DNA of 33,273 bases from positions 1 through 33,273 of the forward strand of contig JAAYYU010000247.1 of the NCBI GenBank assembly GCA_012515235.1, written 5' to 3'. Shown here one piece after another: positions 7,945 through 14,542 of this stretch. This stretch comes from Candidatus Anammoximicrobium sp. Its GTDB lineage: Bacteria > Planctomycetota > Planctomycetia > Pirellulales > Pirellulaceae. The notes under the pieces were generated by a model. That model was not told the origin of the DNA and did no database searches. It worked only from the letters and a program-made list of their open reading frames with translations. Both the position numbers and the translations under genes were made by a program. The first letter of the stretch is position 1. Each line of letters starts with the position of its first letter.

Positions 7945-8649
7945 CGCGCTGGCTCCTGAAAAAGTTTCGTGGATGCTCTGGATGCTCGCTGGTTCGTCTT
8001 AGTCGTCTGTTCCTGCGTGATCTGTTGGCCTGCCCGGCTCAGCCTGCGGTCGCTGTCGTTCCCAGTGTAGCCGGTCGTGCGGCAAAAGGCAGCAGGGCTA
8101 CAGATTGGACACTGCAGATTGGACGCAACGTGCTGGCCCGGCCCGACTCTTCAATCCTGGCCGTGCCGCTGACCTGTTCTGAGACAGTTGTATCTCGAAC
8201 GACGCTCAAGGAGCCGGGTTCTGCCATTGCGGCGATGGCTTATGGAATACTGCGAAGAATCACGCCTTGGCCGCTGTTTTCGCTGGACAGCGAGCTGTTT
8301 TTCGCGGGTGTTAAGCTAGCGCGACTCTTCGGAAAAGGCGATCTGAAAATCTGACAATCCGGGATGCGGTCTATTGTTGACTTCCGTTTTCGCGTTACAC
8401 TAAAGGTGCCGGTTGCGGCCAACTGGTCCTGCCTGCTAACCCAGCCCCCCGACCTGCCTTGATTTCCTGCTTCCGACCCGGCTTGGGCTGACAGGGCGGA
8501 GGCTGCGATCGACCACGAAGATTTCACCGAGATACCGCACAACGACATCCTCTACATCACCATCGCTGAGACTGTTCCCTCCTTGATCATTTGCCAAGGG
8601 GCCGGCCTAGGCTCCATGGCTAGTAAGAACTGACGCAAAGGGAGTTAAC
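7945..8649. other. 705-base divergent intergenic region
   Basis: Separates the divergent Gfo/Idh/MocA and Rid-family genes, so it should hold both promoters. Only one candidate is listed (8374-8401). No gene, RNA or repeat is convincing. A 43-codon open stretch ending just before 8650 has no usable start codon. Confidence 0.4.
8374..8401 (+). promoter_or_regulatory. Possible sigma70-type promoter for the Rid-family gene
   Basis: TTGTTG (8374-8379) and TACACT (8396-8401) are separated by 16 bases and lie about 250 bases upstream of the ATG at 8650. The match is moderate and the leader would be long. Confidence 0.3.
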
Positions 8650-9936
8650 ATGGCCACCCAGACGATCAGCAAGGCATCCCACCAGGGAATCGGTTACTCG
8701 GTTGTGGAGTTGAACGACACCCGGCACGTTTTTGCGGCCGGCGTTCCCCGTCGCGGCACCACTCTTCGCGAGCAGGCGGACGATGCCCTGCGCACCATCG
8801 AAGCCGTGATTCAGGAGGCGGGCGCGCGAAACTCGATCGTCCATCAGGCGGTGTTCGTGCCCGACGTGGCGGTGATCGACGAATGCCGCCAGATCATCCG
8901 CGACTTCTATGGCAGCGAATTGCCGGCGACGAGTTACATCCCCCAGCCGCCCTGTGACGGCAAGCTGCTGGCGATCGAGGCCCTGGGCGTGGGGCGCGGC
9001 ATGGGCGAAGTGCAGATTGAGCGTGTCAGTGAGCAGCTCGTGATCACGCGGCACAACGACATCGCGTGGGTCCATTGCGCGCAGGTCGTCCCCCAAGGCC
9101 AAGGCGCCGGCGTGTACGACGACGCCATCAATGCGTTTGAACAGATACGCGCGCTGTTCGGCAGTGTCAACGTCCGCTTCGAGCAAGTCATCCGCACGTG
9201 GCTTTATCTGGGCGGAATCGTAGCGGACGAAGGCCCCACGCAGCGTTACAAAGAGCTGAACCGGGCCCGCACCGACTTTTATCGCGAGATTCCCTTTCTC
9301 ACCGACCGCTTGCTGCCAGGCTGCCAGGGCCAGATCTTCCCGGCCAGCACGGGAATCGGGACCGAAGGCCGCGGCATCATGATGAGCGCGATTGCGCTGG
9401 TTACCAAACGGCAAGACATTCACGCCGTGCCGCTGGAGAACCCCCGCCAGACGCCGGCCTTTGACTACGCTGATTGCTACAGCCCCGCGAGCCCCAAGTT
9501 CTCCCGGGCCATGGCCCTGTCCTGCGGCAATTACGCGACCATTTTCATTTCCGGAACGGCCAGTATCACGGATTCGGAGACCCGGCACGAGGGTGACGCG
9601 GCCGCGCAGACTCATGAGACGCTGACCAACATCGAGGCGTTGATTTCCGAGGAGAACCTGGACCGCCACGGACTGCCGGGGCTCGGCACCTCCTTGGACG
9701 GACTGGCACTGGTCCGGGTCTACATCAAGCGGGCGGAGGACTACCAGCGGACGCGCGCGGCATGTGAACAGCGACTGGGCGAAGTACCGACGATCTATGC
9801 CGTGGGCGACGTCTGCCGGCCGGATCTGCTGGTCGAAATCGAAGGAATCGCCTTCTCCCGCAAGGAAACGACGCCGCTGTCCGAGATCGACGGCGCCACG
9901 CTGGAGCAACTCGCTTGGAAATCGACCGTCGCCTGA
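8650..9936 (+). CDS. Multi-module Rid (YjgF/UK114) protein with chorismatase-like C-terminal part
   Basis: A 428-residue protein, about three times the length of a simple RidA. Residues ~25-115 look like one Rid-type module (VFAAGVPRRGTTLREQADDALRTIE; IVHQAVFVPD). Residues ~130-255 form a second (QVIRTWLYLGGI; FPASTGIGTEGRGIMMSAIALV). Residues ~285-403 form a third (FISGTASI, THETLTNIEALI, LALVRVYIKRAEDY, DVCRPDLLVEIEGIA). The last two with the linker LENPRQ...YSPASPKFSRA resemble the FkbO/Hyg5 chorismatase fold, which hydrolyses chorismate to dihydroxycyclohexadienoate or hydroxybenzoate. The N-terminal module looks extra. Arg390 and the VEIE segment fall where Rid and chorismatase active residues lie. 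Activity could be enamine/imine deamination or chorismate hydrolysis. GGGAG precedes the ATG. No shikimate-pathway neighbour is present. Confidence 0.75.
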   Translation: MATQTISKASHQGIGYSVVELNDTRHVFAAGVPRRGTTLREQADDALRTIEAVIQEAGARNSIVHQAVFVPDVAVIDECRQIIRDFYGSELPATSYIPQPPCDGKLLAIEALGVGRGMGEVQIERVSEQLVITRHNDIAWVHCAQVVPQGQGAGVYDDAINAFEQIRALFGSVNVRFEQVIRTWLYLGGIVADEGPTQRYKELNRARTDFYREIPFLTDRLLPGCQGQIFPASTGIGTEGRGIMMSAIALVTKRQDIHAVPLENPRQTPAFDYADCYSPASPKFSRAMALSCGNYATIFISGTASITDSETRHEGDAAAQTHETLTNIEALISEENLDRHGLPGLGTSLDGLALVRVYIKRAEDYQRTRAACEQRLGEVPTIYAVGDVCRPDLLVEIEGIAFSRKETTPLSEIDGATLEQLAWKSTVA

Positions 9937-10028
9937 AGAGGACGCGCGAAAGGTCGTTCCGCCCTCACTTCGGCGCACGGCGGCACCAGACAGGTTCCCG
10001 CGATGAATGCTGCCGGACCCCAGCCGAA

Positions 10029-10056
10029 GAAAACCGGCGGGTTGGCCCCCACCGGT
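10029..10056 (-). terminator. Probable intrinsic terminator of panB
   Basis: On the minus strand ACCGGTGGG pairs with CCCGCCGGT (one G-U pair) around a 6-base loop, followed by TTTTCTT. It lies about 105 bases past the panB stop. Confidence 0.6.
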
Positions 10057-10076
10057 CCGCCGAACGCGAGACAACA

Positions 10077-10159
10077 GGCTGCCCCACGCGCCCGCCGGTC
10101 CTACGGCGATGTGCCGCAAAATGAAAACCACGGCGGGGCTGCCCCACGCGCCCGCCGGT
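10077..10159. repeat. 23-bp direct repeat downstream of panB
   Basis: An identical 23-base sequence (starting GGCTGCCCCACG and ending GCCCGCCGGT) occurs at 10077-10099 and 10137-10159, 60 bases apart. The second copy abuts the panB 3' end. The spacer between them is not conserved with flanking sequence. Confidence 0.75.
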
Positions 10160-10160
10160 T

Positions 10161-10961
10161 CTACTTGAACGCATGCTGGCTGGCAGGGAAGACGCCCGTG
10201 CGGACTTCGTCGCAGTACTGCCGGACGGCCTGAGATACGACCTCGTGCAGGTTGGCGTACTTCTTGACAAACCGGGGCATGGGGTCCTGAGTCACCCCCA
10301 ACAGATCGTGGATCACCAGCACCTGTCCGTCGCACTCCGGCCCCGCGCCGATCCCGATGGTCGGGATGCCGAGCGTCTGCGTGATCTCGGCGGCCAGCGG
10401 CGCGGGCACGCATTCCAGGACCAGCCCGAACGCGCCGGCTTGCTCGGCGCACCGCGCATCCTGTTTCAGCCGCTGTTCGTCCCGCTGCACTTTGTAGCCG
10501 CCCATCTGATGCACGTTTTGCGGCCGTAGGCCGACGTGGCCCATGACCGGGATGCCGGCCGAGACCAGCGCGGCGATCACTTCGGCCTGTTCGGCGCCGC
10601 CTTCCAGTTTCACGGCCTGGCAGCGGGCCGCCTTCAGGATGCGGGCGGCGGCTTCGACCGCTTTGTGGACTCCCACGTACGCCGTCGGAAACGGCAGGTC
10701 CACCACCACCAACGCCCGCTGGACCGCCCGGCCGACGATTTCAGCGTGATAGACCATTTCCTCCAGCGTCACCGGCAGCGTGGTCTCGCGGCCCTGGACG
10801 ACCATCGACAGGCTGTCGCCGACCAGGATCACGTCGACGCCAGCCTCGTCCAGCAGCCTGGCCGTGGGATAGTCGTAGGCCGTCAAGACCGCGATCTTGC
10901 GGCCTTGGCCCTTCATGGCCCGGAAAGCAGGAACGGTCGTGCGTTCAGTCTGGTTTGCCAT
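10161..10961 (-). CDS. panB: 3-methyl-2-oxobutanoate hydroxymethyltransferase
   Basis: The 266-residue length and sequence match PanB, which transfers a hydroxymethyl group from 5,10-methylenetetrahydrofolate to 2-oxoisovalerate, the first step of pantothenate (CoA) synthesis in the cytoplasm. Visible family motifs in order: LTAYDYPTARLLDEAGVDVILVGDS (metal- and substrate-binding region), TTLPVTLEEMVYHAEIV, VVVDLPFPTAY, VKLEGG, MGHVGLRPQ, LECVPAPLAAEIT, TIGIGAGPECDGQVLVIHDLLG. I chose the ATG at 10961 (MANQTERTTV) over longer in-frame starts because it gives the normal family length. It follows the PQQ-propeller gene by 49 bases on the same strand, so read-through is likely, though the pairing is not functionally obvious. 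Confidence 0.97.
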   Translation of the reverse strand: MANQTERTTVPAFRAMKGQGRKIAVLTAYDYPTARLLDEAGVDVILVGDSLSMVVQGRETTLPVTLEEMVYHAEIVGRAVQRALVVVDLPFPTAYVGVHKAVEAAARILKAARCQAVKLEGGAEQAEVIAALVSAGIPVMGHVGLRPQNVHQMGGYKVQRDEQRLKQDARCAEQAGAFGLVLECVPAPLAAEITQTLGIPTIGIGAGPECDGQVLVIHDLLGVTQDPMPRFVKKYANLHEVVSQAVRQYCDEVRTGVFPASQHAFK

Positions 10962-11010
10962 GTCCGCATTGTGACATGCCGTGGCCCGACTGGCAAGCGA
11001 CCGGCCGCGT

Positions 11011-12564
11011 CTAGTCGGCCCCAGCGCTCCGGGCACCCTGCTGCAAGGCGTACAGCCGCGGCATGGTGCCGACGTACAAGACGCCGTTGGCGGCGACCGG
11101 GGTGCTGATAACGGCGCCGTCGAGGCGAATGGAACTTAGCACGCGGAGTTCCCGGCCCGCCGCCAGAACCCAAAAATCGCCGCGGCGCGTGCCGACGTAG
11201 ACCTTGCCGTCCGCCACCAAGGTCGAGGCCCAGATCTCGCTGCCGGCGTCGTGAACCCAAACCGGACGTCCCGTTTGGATCTCGACGCAATGCACCTTGC
11301 CGGCACAATCGGCCACATAGGCCAAACCGTCGTGGACCGCCGGCGTCGAACAGCAATGGCGTTCGACGGGATGCGACCACACCAGTCCGCTGGAGGTGAT
11401 GTCGCCAGCCCCGGCGGCGTCGATACACTGCAACCAGGCCTGCGTCTTGCCCCACCAGATGTCGCCGCCGACCGTGACGTACAGCCGGCCGTCCAGAAAC
11501 ACCGGCATGCTCTTGATGTTGCTGGGGCTCTCGCGGCGGTTGCGGATGTACCGGTGGATGTTCTCCTTGGGGGCAGCCGGATCGCAATCGAATTTCCAGA
11601 CGCAGCGCAGGACGGCGATTTCGCCGTTTCCCAGTCCCGCGCCGGCTTCCGGCAGGGCCGCAAACGCGTAGCACCAACCATCGCCGCCGCCCAAGAAGAC
11701 CAGCCGCTGGCCGTTGACGGCGCCCAGCGCCGGCGAGGACCATTGGCAGTGGAAGATGCGTTGGCTGATGCCTTCGCGTTCCCGAGCGACCAGCGCGCCG
11801 CGGGCTTTGTCCACCACCACCAGGGCCGGCGCATCCGGCTTGTCCACCCCGTCGTGCCGGCTGGTCAGGCCGTTGCTCGTGTTGACGTACAAGTACGCTC
11901 CGTCCAGAAGAATCGAACTGTGCGCCGAATCATGCGGCCGCACGCCCGCCGCCGCGCGCAAGTCCAACAGCCACAGGATGTCGGCGTCGGTGCGACCGGC
12001 CTCCAGCGGCGACTGGTCCGAAGGTGTCATGTGGCGGCCTTCGTCCCGGTACGGCCCGTCGTTGCCGTTGGCCATGCCTTGCAGATCCAAGCAAACGACT
12101 TCGTCGCGATTGGTGACCATGTAGACCCGCTCGCCTTCGACGGTCGGCGGCGAACACATGCCGGCTTGCGGCCAGTCAAAAAACACGTCCTCGGACAGCT
12201 TGGGCACGACGAGCTGCCACTCGAAGCCGCCGTCGTTTTCGCGGAAACACATCAGTACGCCCCGGTCACCCTGATGTTTGGGATCGCGCGGCTGACTGTT
12301 GTTGGTGCCGATCAGGACCCTGCCGCCGGCCACCACGGGCGTGGCCCAGCACTGCGAACCCAGGGCCACCGACCACTTGATGTTCTCGCCCGTCTCGGGA
12401 TCGAACCGGTCAGGCAGTCCGGTTTCGCCGGAGACCATGTTCCGCGAGAATCGCTGGCCCCACTGCGGCTGATCGGCGGCCCGCACGCCGGCCCCCGGCG
12501 TCAACACAGGAACAAGGGCGAGAGCCCCCAGGAGGCACACTAGCTGTCGCGCGAGCATGGTCAT
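11011..12564 (-). CDS. Exported PQQ-type beta-propeller repeat protein
   Basis: The 517-residue protein has an N-terminal signal peptide (hydrophobic core LVCLLGALALVPVL, probable cleavage after VRAAD or nearby). Repeated propeller blades have the form WATPVVAGGRVLIGT, SPPTVEGERVYMVT, STPAVHDGLAYVADCAGKVHCVEIQTGRPVW, ASTLVADGKVYVGTRRGD and STPVAANGVLYVGT. This is the planctomycete PQQ-like/quinoprotein propeller family. No catalytic dehydrogenase residues or PQQ-binding disulfide loop are obvious, so it may be a scaffold or binding protein in the periplasm. ATGs at 12564 and 12558 are both possible; I kept the first. The leader carries a small AGGCG-GAAA-CGCCT hairpin at 12583-12596. Likely transcribed with panB. 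Confidence 0.9.
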   Translation of the reverse strand: MTMLARQLVCLLGALALVPVLTPGAGVRAADQPQWGQRFSRNMVSGETGLPDRFDPETGENIKWSVALGSQCWATPVVAGGRVLIGTNNSQPRDPKHQGDRGVLMCFRENDGGFEWQLVVPKLSEDVFFDWPQAGMCSPPTVEGERVYMVTNRDEVVCLDLQGMANGNDGPYRDEGRHMTPSDQSPLEAGRTDADILWLLDLRAAAGVRPHDSAHSSILLDGAYLYVNTSNGLTSRHDGVDKPDAPALVVVDKARGALVAREREGISQRIFHCQWSSPALGAVNGQRLVFLGGGDGWCYAFAALPEAGAGLGNGEIAVLRCVWKFDCDPAAPKENIHRYIRNRRESPSNIKSMPVFLDGRLYVTVGGDIWWGKTQAWLQCIDAAGAGDITSSGLVWSHPVERHCCSTPAVHDGLAYVADCAGKVHCVEIQTGRPVWVHDAGSEIWASTLVADGKVYVGTRRGDFWVLAAGRELRVLSSIRLDGAVISTPVAANGVLYVGTMPRLYALQQGARSAGAD

Positions 12565-12644
12565 GTTCTTTCAGGAAGCGTAAGGCGTTTCCGCCTGGAT
12601 TTCCACGACGCGGCGCGGCGCCGGCTCGTCCAAACGGCACAAGA

Positions 12645-12672
12645 ATTCTAGCCCTGAACGGGCGAGGGTCAT
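12645..12672 (-). promoter_or_regulatory. Probable sigma70-type promoter of the PQQ-propeller/panB unit
   Basis: On the minus strand, ATGACC (-35) and TAGAAT (-10, 5 of 6 matches) are spaced 16 bases apart, about 80 bases before the ATG at 12564. Confidence 0.45.
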
Positions 12673-12909
12673 CGGAGCCAGGGACGGAAAACAACCGCCG
12701 GCCCAAGGCCCTTTCACGAAGACAGGAAAAGCTCCTTCTCGGTTGCAAGTGCTTTACGGGCCGTTCCCGCAAAAGAACACTGCCCTCTGTTCGCGAAACC
12801 CTAATCCGTTGGACACGAATTGTAACGCTTTGCCGGTTGTTGGCCATCCGCGTCTGGCGAGGATTGCGGTTCGCTTTCAAGACCGTGTGGTGTTTCCGTA
12901 GCACCGGCC

Positions 12910-12952
12910 CTCACGCGGTGTTTCTGATTCCCGGGATCCACGCCCGCGTGAG
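12910..12952. repeat. 9-bp perfect inverted repeat upstream of the riboswitch
   Basis: CTCACGCGG (12910-12918) and CCGCGTGAG (12944-12952) are perfect reverse complements around a 25-base loop that itself contains CCCGGG. The repeat ends 34 bases before the riboswitch core. It could be an operator, an upstream terminator or a leader hairpin, depending on where transcription starts. Confidence 0.5.
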
Positions 12953-12985
12953 TTAGCGGTTCGGCCGCAACGCCTGTTGCCTCCG

Positions 12986-13080
12986 ATCCCCGACAAAGGC
13001 AAACCAGTCGCAAGGCTGGGACGCAAAACCAAGGATTCCGCTGGTATATTCAGTGGGGATAGCCTGGTTACCGAAGGGAC
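12986..13080 (+). promoter_or_regulatory. Cyclic di-GMP-I (GEMM-I) riboswitch aptamer
   Basis: The sequence matches the GEMM-I consensus throughout: AAAGGCAAACC (12995-13005), a P2 stem CCAGTC/GGCTGG capped by a GCAA tetraloop (13004-13019), GGGACGCAAAACC (13018-13030), a P3 hairpin, then TAGCCTGGTTACCGAAGG (13060-13077). P1 closes with TCCC (12987-12990) and GGGA (13076-13079). By alignment to the Vibrio cholerae Vc2 aptamer, the ligand-contacting G20, C46, A47 and downstream C92 equivalents are kept. G20 is not changed to the A found in cGAMP-specific variants, so c-di-GMP is the expected ligand. It lies on the plus strand 210 bases before the Flp pilin start, with no gene between. Confidence 0.95.
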
Positions 13081-13234
13081 GATGATTGACTTAAGACGGT
13101 GGCGAGCCACGGTCTGAAAGAGGGGAAGAGAGGCGCTTTGTGTGTTCATGGAGAGTTCGTCCGGCCGACCCACAGGCGGGGCTGCCTGATCGGCGGTTTC
13201 ACGTCGGGCGTGACTCGCAAGTCCTTTCCAACCC

Positions 13235-13284
13235 GGCCGCGCGGCCAAATCGCCGCAGGTAAGCGGCCAAAGAAAATGTGGAGG
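13235..13284 (+). promoter_or_regulatory. Alternating complementary segments before the pilin ribosome binding site
   Basis: Four short segments can pair in mutually exclusive ways: GGCCGC (13235-13240), GCGGCC (13241-13246), GCCGC (13252-13256) and GCGGCC (13263-13268). The last ends 11 bases before the Shine-Dalgarno GGAGG (13280-13284), which is spaced 6 bases from the ATG at 13291. This could be the translational switching part of the upstream riboswitch. It is inferred from complementarity only; no U-run terminator is visible. Confidence 0.4.
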
Positions 13285-13290
13285 TTATTT

Positions 13291-13467
13291 ATGAAGACTC
13301 TGGCTCAGAAGGTCCGTGGTTTTCTGCGTTCCGAAGACGGTGCGACCGCCGTCGAGTACGCCGTGATGGTGGCTTTGATCATCGCCGCCTGCGTTACGAC
13401 CATCGGCATCTTGGGCGACGACGTGAACAACACGTTCACGAAGTGCGCCAACGCGATGCCTGACTAG
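13291..13467 (+). CDS. flp: Flp-family type IVb pilin
   Basis: A 59-residue prepilin. The N-terminus MKTLAQKVRGFLRSEDG is basic and leads to the processing site G17/A18. The mature part begins ATAVEYAVMVALIIAACVTTIGIL, with the conserved Glu-Tyr pair and one hydrophobic helix. Family knowledge: a TadV-like peptidase cleaves after the Gly, and the pilin polymerises into Flp/Tad fibres for surface attachment. No tad secretion genes lie in the window, so assembly genes must be elsewhere. The ATG at 13291 is set by GGAGG 6 bases upstream. It is controlled, by position, by the c-di-GMP riboswitch at 12986-13080 and closed by a very strong terminator, so it looks monocistronic. Confidence 0.95.
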   Translation: MKTLAQKVRGFLRSEDGATAVEYAVMVALIIAACVTTIGILGDDVNNTFTKCANAMPD

Positions 13468-13517
13468 TCGTCGGTGGTCCTCTTCAAGCTCGCGCAGCGA
13501 AAACACACGCGAAGATC

Positions 13518-13554
13518 ACCCAGCGGCGCGATCCCGCGCCGCTGGGTCTTTTTT
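13518..13554 (+). terminator. Very strong intrinsic terminator of the pilin gene
   Basis: A perfect 13-bp GC-rich stem (ACCCAGCGGCGCG with CGCGCCGCTGGGT) around a 4-base loop is followed by C and six T (13549-13554). It lies 51 bases past the pilin stop and ends just before the convergent nrnA stop, so its stem may also block read-through from the other side. Confidence 0.96.
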
Positions 13555-13558
13555 GTAC

Positions 13559-14542
13559 TCACCGCATGGCGGCGCGAACCGCATCCAACACTCGCGCGAT
13601 GGCCACGTGAGGCAGTTCGTTCAGAAAGGCCCCCGCCGCCGCCTTGTGCCCTCCGCCGCCGAAGTGTTCCGCGACGCGGCTGCAATCCACTTCGCAGCGG
13701 CTGCGCAGACTAATCTTGGATCCGCCCTGAGGCTGCTCGATCGCAATCACGGCGACCTGCACGCCCTCGATGGCCAGGATCATGTTGATCACGTCTTCCG
13801 TGTCGCTGGGCAGCGCGCCGGTCAGGGTGAAATCCTCTTTCCGGACGCAGCTGTGCATCAGTCGTCCCTCGCGATCGGCCTGAACCCGCGACAAAATCAG
13901 CCCGCGGAGGCGGAGGCGACCGATCGTATCCCGTTCGTACAACTGGGCGAAGATCTCGTCCGGACGGACCCCGGCATCGATCAGGTCGGCGGCGGCTCGA
14001 TACGTGCTCGCGCGGGTGGACGAGAAGCGGAACCAGCCCGTGTCGGTTGCGATGGCGGCAAACAAAGGGACGGCAATCGAGGGCGTGAGCGCCACGTCCA
14101 GTTGCCGAGCGGCTTCCAGGACCAGCCGTCCGGTCGCTTCAATCTGGGAATCCTTGAAGACCAGCGCCTCCAGATCGTCTCCGCTGACGTGGTGATCGAC
14201 AACGATCTTCCGCGCCTTGCTCGCCCGGACCACGTCGGCCATCGATCCCAACTGCACCCAGACGCCGGTATCCAGGACCATCAGCACGTCAGTCTGCGGC
14301 AGTTGGTCCGCGGCCAGATCGTGTCCCAGGGCCTGAATCCGCCGCTGCGGATCGATGAACGCCAGATTGGGCGGCGTGGGCTGACCGTTGACAATCAGCA
14401 CTTCCTTGCCCAGGGCCTCCAGCACTCCCGCCATGCCCAGCTCGCTGCCCAGGGCGTCGCAGTCCGGACGAATGTGGCTGGTGAGCAGAAACGTCCGATG
14501 CCCGCGGATGGTCTCGATAAACTTCGGCCAGTCGATCTTCAT
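13559..14542 (-). CDS. nrnA: DHH/DHHA1 phosphoesterase, NrnA-type nanoRNase/pAp phosphatase
   Basis: The 327-residue protein has the DHH family motifs in order: LTSHIRPDCDALGSELG (residues 20-36, metal-binding His23, Asp27, Asp29), VLDTG (89-93), VVDHHVSGD (114-122) and ATDTGWFRFSST (165-176). The C-terminal DHHA1 substrate site is FGGGGHKAAAGAF (294-306). NrnA-type enzymes degrade 2-5-nt RNAs and 3'-phosphoadenosine 5'-phosphate in the cytoplasm; some relatives cleave pGpG or c-di-AMP. Its ATG overlaps the ribF stop as ATGA (14539-14542), so translation is probably coupled. It is the last gene of the minus-strand operon. A role in clearing pGpG near the c-di-GMP riboswitch is possible but unproven. 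Confidence 0.92.
   Translation of the reverse strand: MKIDWPKFIETIRGHRTFLLTSHIRPDCDALGSELGMAGVLEALGKEVLIVNGQPTPPNLAFIDPQRRIQALGHDLAADQLPQTDVLMVLDTGVWVQLGSMADVVRASKARKIVVDHHVSGDDLEALVFKDSQIEATGRLVLEAARQLDVALTPSIAVPLFAAIATDTGWFRFSSTRASTYRAAADLIDAGVRPDEIFAQLYERDTIGRLRLRGLILSRVQADREGRLMHSCVRKEDFTLTGALPSDTEDVINMILAIEGVQVAVIAIEQPQGGSKISLRSRCEVDCSRVAEHFGGGGHKAAAGAFLNELPHVAIARVLDAVRAAMR

Larger units (their letters stand above)
12565..12985. other. Divergent region upstream of the c-di-GMP riboswitch
   Basis: About 420 bases holding the probable minus-strand promoter at 12645-12672 and the inverted repeat at 12910-12952. The plus-strand promoter that drives the riboswitch transcript must lie here, but no good -35/-10 pair or sigma54 site could be read. 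No gene is supported. Confidence 0.45.

Noticed and set aside
8500..8634. Open stretch reading HEDFTEIPHNDILYITIAE before the Rid-family gene
   Set aside because: Protein-like in composition, but only about 50 codons with a stop upstream and no ATG, GTG or TTG start; possibly a relic, too weak to annotate.
8620..10452. 610-codon minus-strand frame
   Set aside because: Shadow of the Rid-family gene and panB region; composition is typical of antisense frames in high-GC DNA.
12850..12875. Possible sigma54 promoter (TGGCGAGGATTGC) upstream of the riboswitch
   Set aside because: The GG and GC elements are 10 rather than 12 bases apart, so the required geometry fails.
12986..13080. cGAMP-specific (GEMM-Ib) reading of the aptamer
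   Set aside because: The position equivalent to G20 is G, not A, so the c-di-GMP class fits better.
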